Shown in pieces: positions 57,418 through 64,000 of a stretch of DNA of 64,000 nt (within the stretch, counting starts at the first letter, position 1; the number at the start of each line of letters is the position of its first letter). Made by a program: the position numbers and the translations under genes. Below the pieces are notes generated by a model, which made no database searches, had not been told where the DNA came from, and saw nothing but the letters and a program-made list of their open reading frames with translations. The DNA is from Paguma larvata (taxonomy: Eukaryota > Chordata > Mammalia > Carnivora > Viverridae), in contig CM057828.1 of assembly GCA_030068075.1 (NCBI GenBank), positions 109,846,699 through 109,910,698 of the forward strand, in the 5' to 3' direction.

Positions 57418-57520
57418 TATCAGTCCCCTCTTGATGGACAGTCATGCTGTGTGCAATTGGTGGCTATTATAAACAATGGTGCAGTGAACATCCTTTCTCG
57501 TGCATCTTTGGGTGCTAACT

Positions 57521-59812
57521 CCCCACTTTGAAGAAGGATGGAGAAAGGGAAACAGGTGAGCTCATTATTTAACAGGATACCTGTTAGCAGCCCCGGCTTA
57601 TTTCCCAGATCATTTTTAAAATATGTCTTTCTTCAAAGCAGGGATTTAAGGAATCAAAAGATACTACATTCCATCCTTAATATGAAAATCTTAGGTTAAG
57701 CTTTTAAAATACCTCCATGCAGGCCTTGCGTGTTGGAGGCATATTTGCAGATAGGGTAATACCTGGACTACCATCGCCCAGCGTCTCTGGTGGGAAATGG
57801 AATGTTTTCATTGAAATTTCTCTTGTTTGCGTTTCAGAAAAAAATGGAAGCAGATCTACAATCCGGGTCTGGTTTTAATCAGAGCATAATCTTTATGAGA
57901 CAATGTAAGGCTGAGAATTTTTTAATCTGATATTTTAAAGAAAAATACACGTTCAAAAATGATACAAACCAATCAGCCTTAGAAGAAGGACTGAAGAAAC
58001 AAATCTCTTGCATCAAAAAGAAGCAGGAAATTCCAGAGAGTTTTCACAGGGAGGAGGGGGAACAAAACCCGAATTCTCTAACATTGTTTTTTAGTAGGCT
58101 ATTTCTTAATATTGTGTAATATCTTTGTTGAATAACTAAGATTCAGTTTAGAGGAAATAACAGAATTTAGACTCCCTGAAATTTTGAAATGTTCGTATTC
58201 TCATTTAACGGTATATTCCACTCATCAGGGGTGAGTGGTAATTTGGCATGAGTTCAGGGTTAGTTTTTGAGATTTAAAGGCATTTTCATGTAAAGCGCTA
58301 CTAGAGTGGGAATAATAAAATCTCAATCTTCCAATAAACTGCAAAAATATTAAGGGATTTCTAGCTAACGTTGTTTGGTGCTGATACTCAGTGGAATATA
58401 TTTTTCATTAAAGATGAAAGTGTTCCAAGTATGTCTTATACCAGGTGTGTTAACTGTGGTGTTTACTGTTTCCTGGAGTGTTTATAATTTCAAAATTGAT
58501 CTCGTCTTCTCTCATATGGTTTTGCATGAGTGTTGGCTTTCTTTCTAACAGCCTCGATGACTCGACTATGGAGACTAAAATCTGGCAAGAAAAACGCCAA
58601 TAAAAGCATAAAGAAAGTCAGAAGTTTCAGAGAAATGAGATTTACTAGATGATATATAGTCGAGTTCTCTCTCTACCAAAGCTTTCAGTCTTAAATGTGC
58701 TCTAAAATGGCTCGTTTAGTATTTGTTTGTGCCAGTTTCGTTGCATGAATCAAATCATGAAGGTGAAAGGAATAAATCAAACACCATTTTAAAATTCATC
58801 CTCGGGTAATAGGAGTATCTCTCTTCTTATTCCCATTGTCTTGTCTTTTTCTAAAGCCAGAAATTTCAACTTTTATGTGACTAAAATAGCCACACGTCAG
58901 AATACCATAGAACTTAAAATTAACCGCTTTGGCTTACACATTTCAATTTCCTAAATCCACCGCAAAAAGAAAAAGAACACTGGAGATATTAAATATGGTA
59001 TTTTCCTATCATTATTCTCCATTTATTTCCCTTGGCTATAAATTATACATGTTTACTAGAATGAACACTATTGCCTTCTCTCCTGTTGCTTAAATCCCTT
59101 TGCCTACAAAAAGTGGTTAGAGCTCATGCATTATTTAAGTTGCTATTTCTATAACTGAATTAATACATACATCTACTCAAGCAAATGGGTTGGTAGGGAG
59201 TAGGGTGAAGATTCACAAAGACTCTCTGCCTGACGTCCCACTCCATAATCTCTGCTTAGATGCTTCCTAGTGAAACACGTTGCCAGAAATACCAGTTTTT
59301 AATGTTATGCCAATGGTGTAAAAAATACTGTAAGGGGAAGAAAACCTCAAATATTTTTAGCAAAAGGATGCTCTCGTAGCTTACAAGATTCCTCCTTTAC
59401 TCTCCGGATTCTCCAGGTGCCAGAGGGGAAAGTTGAAGCGCTTACATCTTCCTCGGCAGAGTGTAAGTCAGGCTGCTGCGTATCGATGGCCCTGGATTGT
59501 TCGGCACAAAAATTGGGAGTTTGATCTCTCCTTCCTTATCAGTCCAACCTCACTCTGCCACTGCTCGGGGTTCCCCCAACTTTGGTTTCCTGGCTATGAC
59601 CCCCAGATTCTTCATGTGCCCCAGGGGCTGCTTCTATGAAGGGAGAAAGCGTAGAGCGGAATTTCAGGGTGGCCCTGCAAAGCAAGTAAGTATAAAAACC
59701 TGAAATTTGTAGGAAAATAGCATCTGTCACTTGCCCTATCGGCTTCTGCTGTTGAGCCAGCATATGTGTGTTTGTTTCATATATAAATTACTATAGTTTA
59801 AGAGAAGATTTA
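57521..59812. other. Unique AT-rich non-coding stretch (2.3 kb)
   Basis: No repeat, exon or RNA is recognised, making it one of the longest repeat-free AT-rich stretches here. Small plus frames at 59433-59703 overlap in different phases. Confidence 0.4.
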
Positions 59813-60044
59813 GGGGCACCTGAGTGGCTCAGTCGGTTAAGCGTCCCACTGCAGCTCAGGTCACAATCTCACGGTTTGAGTTGGGGCCGTGTGGGGCTCT
59901 GTGCTGGCAGCTCAGAGCCTGGAGCCTGCTTCAGATTCTGTGTCTCCCTCTCTCTCTGCCCCTCCCACACTCACACTTTGTCTCTTCTCCCTCAAAAATA
60001 AATAAACATTAAAAAAAGTTTTTTAAATTAAAAAAAAGAGAGAG
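59813..60044 (+). mobile_element. Felid tRNA-Lys SINE
   Basis: 'ggggcacctgagtggctcag' start; the box B region is damaged ('ggtttgagttggggccgtg'). Tail 'aaataaataaacattaaaaa' then T/A-rich sequence. Flanks 'agagaagattta' and 'agagaagaatta' form a near-perfect duplication. Confidence 0.95.
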
Positions 60045-60231
60045 AGAAGAATTATTTCATTCTAAAAGATTGCCTGGTACACTCCAGCTTCTGGAAGACA
60101 ACCTTCTGTAAATGAGAATGTGAAATCCCACGCATCTAAGTTGTCTGCAGCATTTATTTTTTTAAATAGGTGCATGGAAGGGGGAGTATGAGAAAGAGAC
60201 CGAAAGACAACAAAAGAACTGACCACAGCAA

Positions 60232-60548
60232 TGCCCTGCTTGGAGAGATTTATTAAAGGAACTGGCTCATGTTGTGAAGACCAAAATCCACAGAGCAGGT
60301 TGACAGGATAGAAACCCAGGCAGGACTTCTATGTTAGAGCCTTGAGGCAGAATTTCTTGTCTCTTAGAAACCTCAGTTTTGTGTCAACTGATTGGATGAG
60401 GCTCACCCACATTGATCATGGGTAATCCCTCCTTAAAGTCAACTGATTATAAATATTAATCCTATTTCCAAAATATCTTCGTGGCTAATTTTGACCAAAC
60501 AACTGAGTACCACAGCCTAAGAAGGCTGACCTAAAATTTAACTGCCAC
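60232..60548 (-). mobile_element. MLT2-type LTR (ERVL) fragment
   Basis: Plus strand reads 'gagagatttattaaaggaac', 'tggctcatgttgtgaagacc', 'acccaggcaggacttctatg', 'ccttgaggcagaatttcttg', 'gattggatgaggctcaccca' and 'agtcaactgattataaatat', then 'ttttgaccaaacaactgagt'. This is the complement of an MLT2 LTR over most of its length. No internal ERV sequence adjoins. Confidence 0.82.
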
Positions 60549-60560
60549 TGTTTTTTCCCC

Positions 60561-60672
60561 CAATTATAAAAGAGGAAACTGAGACTGGGGTGGGGGGGAC
60601 AAGTAACTTGCTCAAGGTCACGCCAGAAGAGTGAAGTAATATCAAAGTTTAGCCTATGCAAACTCAATTCTT
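60561..60672 (+). mobile_element. MIR relic
   Basis: 'aaaagaggaaactgagactg', 'caagtaacttgctcaaggtc' and 'acgccagaagagtg' match the MIR core. Confidence 0.8.
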
Positions 60673-61149
60673 ACATTCTTAAATACAAACTCGGCCTTCT
60701 TAGATTAATTGCTAAATTAAACAAAGCAGAATGCCTAAGTGAGTTCTTACCAGGCCAGAACCTGATAAGTTTTCATTCAAGACGAAGGTTTTAAAATAGG
60801 GCAGCCAGAGAGTAACCAGGACTGAATTTACCCACCTATCTGAAATAACTGAAAAGAATGACGCTCTATATGAAACAAGCATCTGAAAGACACCAGACCT
60901 CAGGCAGTAAAGGAGAGTGATCCTTGAGATGAGAAATAAACCAGGGGAGGCCTACAGTCCCCCAGCCCACAGCAGAATTTCCAACCAGTGGGTGGAGAAG
61001 GGTAAGCCGTGCAGATCCCAGCCGTCTCCCTGAGTTGAAGAGACACAGAGGGAGGAGGCCTCTGGGGAGGCCGAGGCGGCTAGAGTTAGCAGGAGAGGAG
61101 ACAGCTATATGAAGAAAGAATGCCAGAAATGTGCAGACGTTAATAAGAA
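60673..61149. other. Unique stretch
   Basis: No repeat or gene recognised. Confidence 0.35.
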
Positions 61150-61316
61150 TCTAAGACCAATATATAAAAATAGGTTATTTCTATACACTACCAATGAACA
61201 ACTAGCTATTGAAGTTCTTAAGAATTCCTTTTACAAAAGCATAAAAACTGTAAAATATTTAAGGATATGTCTGGAAAAATATGTATAAAAGCTGTACACT
61301 TAAAACTATGAACTGC

Positions 61317-61508
61317 GGGGCACTTGGGTGCCTCAGTTGGTTGAGCGTCTGACTCTTGATTTCGGCTCAGGTCATGATCTCATGGTTTCTGCCAGGCTCC
61401 ATATCGACAGCACTGAGCCTGCTTGGGATTTTCTCTCTCTCTCCCTGTCCCTTTCCTACTCGCACTCTCTCTCTCTCATCATAAATAAACTGGAAAAAAC
61501 AAACAAAC
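61317..61508 (+). mobile_element. Felid tRNA-Lys SINE, long-head variant
   Basis: 'ggggcacttgggtgcctcag' start, 'ctgactcttgatttcggctc' head, short body 'cctgcttgggattttctctc' and tail 'aaataaactggaaaaaacaa'. Flanks 'aaactatgaact' and 'aaactatgaaat' are the target duplication within L1 ORF2. Confidence 0.96.
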
Positions 61509-62731
61509 AAACTATGAAATGTTGGAGAGAAAAATGAGAGACCAAAATAGACAGAATGATTGACCAATGTCCTGGATCAGAGAACTCAGCATAGCTAACA
61601 TGTCAGATTTCTCCTCAAGTCACCAATAGAAAAAAATGCATTTCCAATCAAAATCCATTTTGTGGAATTTTTTTTATAGAAAGTGACAAGCTGATTGTAA
61701 AATTCGTAAGGAAATATGAAGGACTGAGGGAAACCCAAGCATCTTTGAAAAATAGGAAGACTTGACATTACTTTACTTTGATATTTATTACAAAGCTTTA
61801 GTAATTAATAGAAAAATAAAGAGAGCCCAGGATAGCCTCACACCTAGATAGTTAATTTATTTTTTGTACAGATGTAAAGATAACTCAAGGAAGAAAGTCT
61901 AATGTTTTCAACTAATGGAGATGGAAGTGTTGGCTATCCTCATGCAAAAAAAAAAAAACAAACAAACAAAACAAAAGACTAATTCTAGTCCAACCCTTGT
62001 ACCATTGACAAAAATTAAGTCAAAATGGTTTAGAAATCTAAATGTAAAACTAATATTATGATATTTCTAGAAGAAAGCATAAGAGAAAATCTTTGTGTCC
62101 TTAGGCTAGGCAAAGATTTCTTACATTCAACACCAAAAGAATAATACACTCCCATAAAAAATTAATTGGGTTGCATCAAAATTAAGAAATGCTCTTTAAA
62201 TGGCACTGTTAAGAAAAAGAAAAGATAAGCCACAGAATAGGAGAAAATGTTTACGCATCACATATCTGATAAAGAACTGGTATCCACAATATGTTACTAG
62301 CTCCTAAAACTAAGGAATAAGAAAACAAACATTTTTAAGTGAGCAAAAGATTTAAAGTAAGAAGATATACAGAAAGAAAATAAGCACATTTAAAAACACT
62401 TTACATGATTGTTCATTAGGGAAATGCACGTAAAACCACAATGAGATACTATTGTGCATCTATTAGAATGTCTAAAGTTAAAAAGATTGACCATATTAAG
62501 TGTGGGTCCGAACATCAAAGAAATGGAACTCTGACACACTGCTGGTGGGAATACGAAATGGTACAATGAAACAGTTTAGCGTTTTCTTAAATAGTTAAAC
62601 ATGCACTTACCATATTTCCTAGTCGTTCCACGTCTAGATATTCACTAAGGTGAAATAAATGTCTACATCTGTACAAAGACTTGGGTACAAATATTCACAG
62701 CAGCCTTTTTTGTAATAGTGAGAGAGAGAGC

Positions 62732-63017
<286 letters not shown>

Positions 63018-63470
63018 CAGAAGGCAGGAAGGAAACAAAACAACGCTGAAAACAACCCAGATGTTCATCATCAGGTGAATGGATAAATAAGTTGTGGTAT
63101 GTCCATACAGTGGAATACTACTTAGCAATAACGCATTGATACATGCTACAGCATGGATAAAGCTCAAAATAAGTATGCTGGTGAAAGATGTCAAACAAAA
63201 ACCTGCACATGCTGTAAGATTTGGTTTACATAAAACTCTAGAAAATGTAAACTGATGTATAGTGACAGAAAGCAGATCAGTGGTTCCTGGAGATGAGGAG
63301 GTATGAAGGACTGATTATACAGGAGCAGAAGACAGTTTTGGGGGTGATCGCTCTGTGGTGATGCCTTCATGGGTGTGCCATCACATGTTTCAACATTTAT
63401 CAAACTGAACACTTTAAATATACTGAGTCTATTATTTATTCATCGTACCTCAATAGGGCTGTTGAGAAAC

Positions 63471-63875
63471 AGGGCAGGTCTTGCTGAGACTAAGCAGTGA
63501 TGGGTTCAAGGATTAGAGGAGGCAAGACTTGAGACAGCAAGACTACTCAAGAAGATGCTGAGAAATCCCAACCTCCTGTAGGGCCCCCTTCAGGCACCAA
63601 TTTTATATATAAAATATGTATATAAATAACCAATATATACTTAAGAATTCAGGTCTATTAAGGGTTACCTCGTTTGGAGGAAAATGATAAATAATAATGA
63701 ATAATAAGCAAGGCCTGTACTAGTACATTAAGAGCTTTTGTGCTACTTAAAAAAAGGCCTCCTTGGCTCATGCTGCCCTATCACCCATCAGCCAGCTGCC
63801 TTTGTGCAGTGCACAGTCTGCATAACCATCCACAGCAGTCCTGATCCCATAGATGACCCGATATGATAGAAACCC
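63471..63875. other. Unique stretch
   Basis: Nothing recognised apart from a short TA-rich patch near 63603-63636. Confidence 0.35.
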
Positions 63876-64000
63876 CAAGAATCTTGGCTCTGACATTAAC
63901 CGTATGACCTTTGGTGAGTCACCTGAAATTCTTCATACCTTAGTTTCTTCCTCTTGTATTCCTTCCCCGTGGTATTGCCCCGTGGTAGAGATAAGGACTA
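63876..64000 (-). mobile_element. MIR relic, cut by window end
   Basis: 'tatgacctttggtgagtcac', 'ataccttagtttcttcctct' and 'gtggtattgccccgtggtag' follow reversed MIR order ('tgaccttgggcaagtcac...cctcagtttcctcatctg'). Confidence 0.65.

Larger units (their letters stand above)
56775..57520 (-). mobile_element. L1ME-type 3' fragment, split by MIR-like DNA and a SINE
   Basis: 'tgcctaatatcccattgtgt' with 'ggatataccataata' at 56838-56872 and 'cagtcccctcttgatggaca' with 'aacaatggtgcagtgaacat' at 57421-57492 are consecutive landmarks of a reversed L1 3' end. Sequence from about 56935 to 57432 between them is MIR-like plus a SINE. Confidence 0.65.

Overview
The window looks like nuclear DNA from a cat-family carnivore (felid). 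The main evidence is 24 copies of a tRNA-Lys-derived CAN-SINE. Each has a head of the type GGGGCGCCTGGGTGGCTCAG, an internal pol III box B (GAGTTCGAGCC in the best copy), a CT-rich stretch and a tail resembling AATAAATAAACATTAAA. This head/body combination is the feline SINEC_Fc type. L1 3' ends of carnivore type are also present. Species and chromosome cannot be read from the sequence.

No functional protein-coding gene, exon chain, rRNA, tRNA gene or CRISPR was found. The open frames are short, or lie antisense to low-complexity or GC-rich DNA, or are fragments of dead L1 reading frames. The window is best read as intergenic or intronic DNA built from layered retrotransposon insertions. One decayed, unidentified coding-like remnant lies on the minus strand near 53.8-54.5 kb.

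Layout. 0-3 kb: old L1 and L2 pieces with two SINEs. 3-10.8 kb: mostly non-repeat DNA with MIRs and SINEs and a local 110-bp-period duplication. 11.4-17.1 kb: stacked L1 ORF2 remnants containing SINEs and a younger felid-type L1 3' end with a strong G-quadruplex motif. 18.6-25.2 kb: an MLT1 LTR, MIRs, three L1 3' ends and four SINEs. 25-36 kb: more GC-rich with several MIR/L2 relics, a MER5-like piece, and a SINE whose tail expanded into a 140-bp AT tract. 37-43.8 kb: a three-level nest (L2 containing a deleted L1 containing a SINE), followed by an L1ME-like end. 45.4-51.4 kb: L2 relics, a polypurine tract and a GC-rich, repeat-poor block. 51.4-61 kb: AT-rich DNA with six SINEs, MIRs, an MLT2-type LTR and the coding-like remnant. 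61-63.5 kb: an old L1 3' half interrupted by a SINE and a 286-bp unbroken homopurine run.

The elements do not form a pathway. Their relationship is chronological: L2 and MIR are oldest, then MER5, MLT1/MLT2 and L1M, then carnivore L1, then felid SINEs, then microsatellite growth. Family names come from recognising consensus features by eye; no RepeatMasker run or database search was possible.
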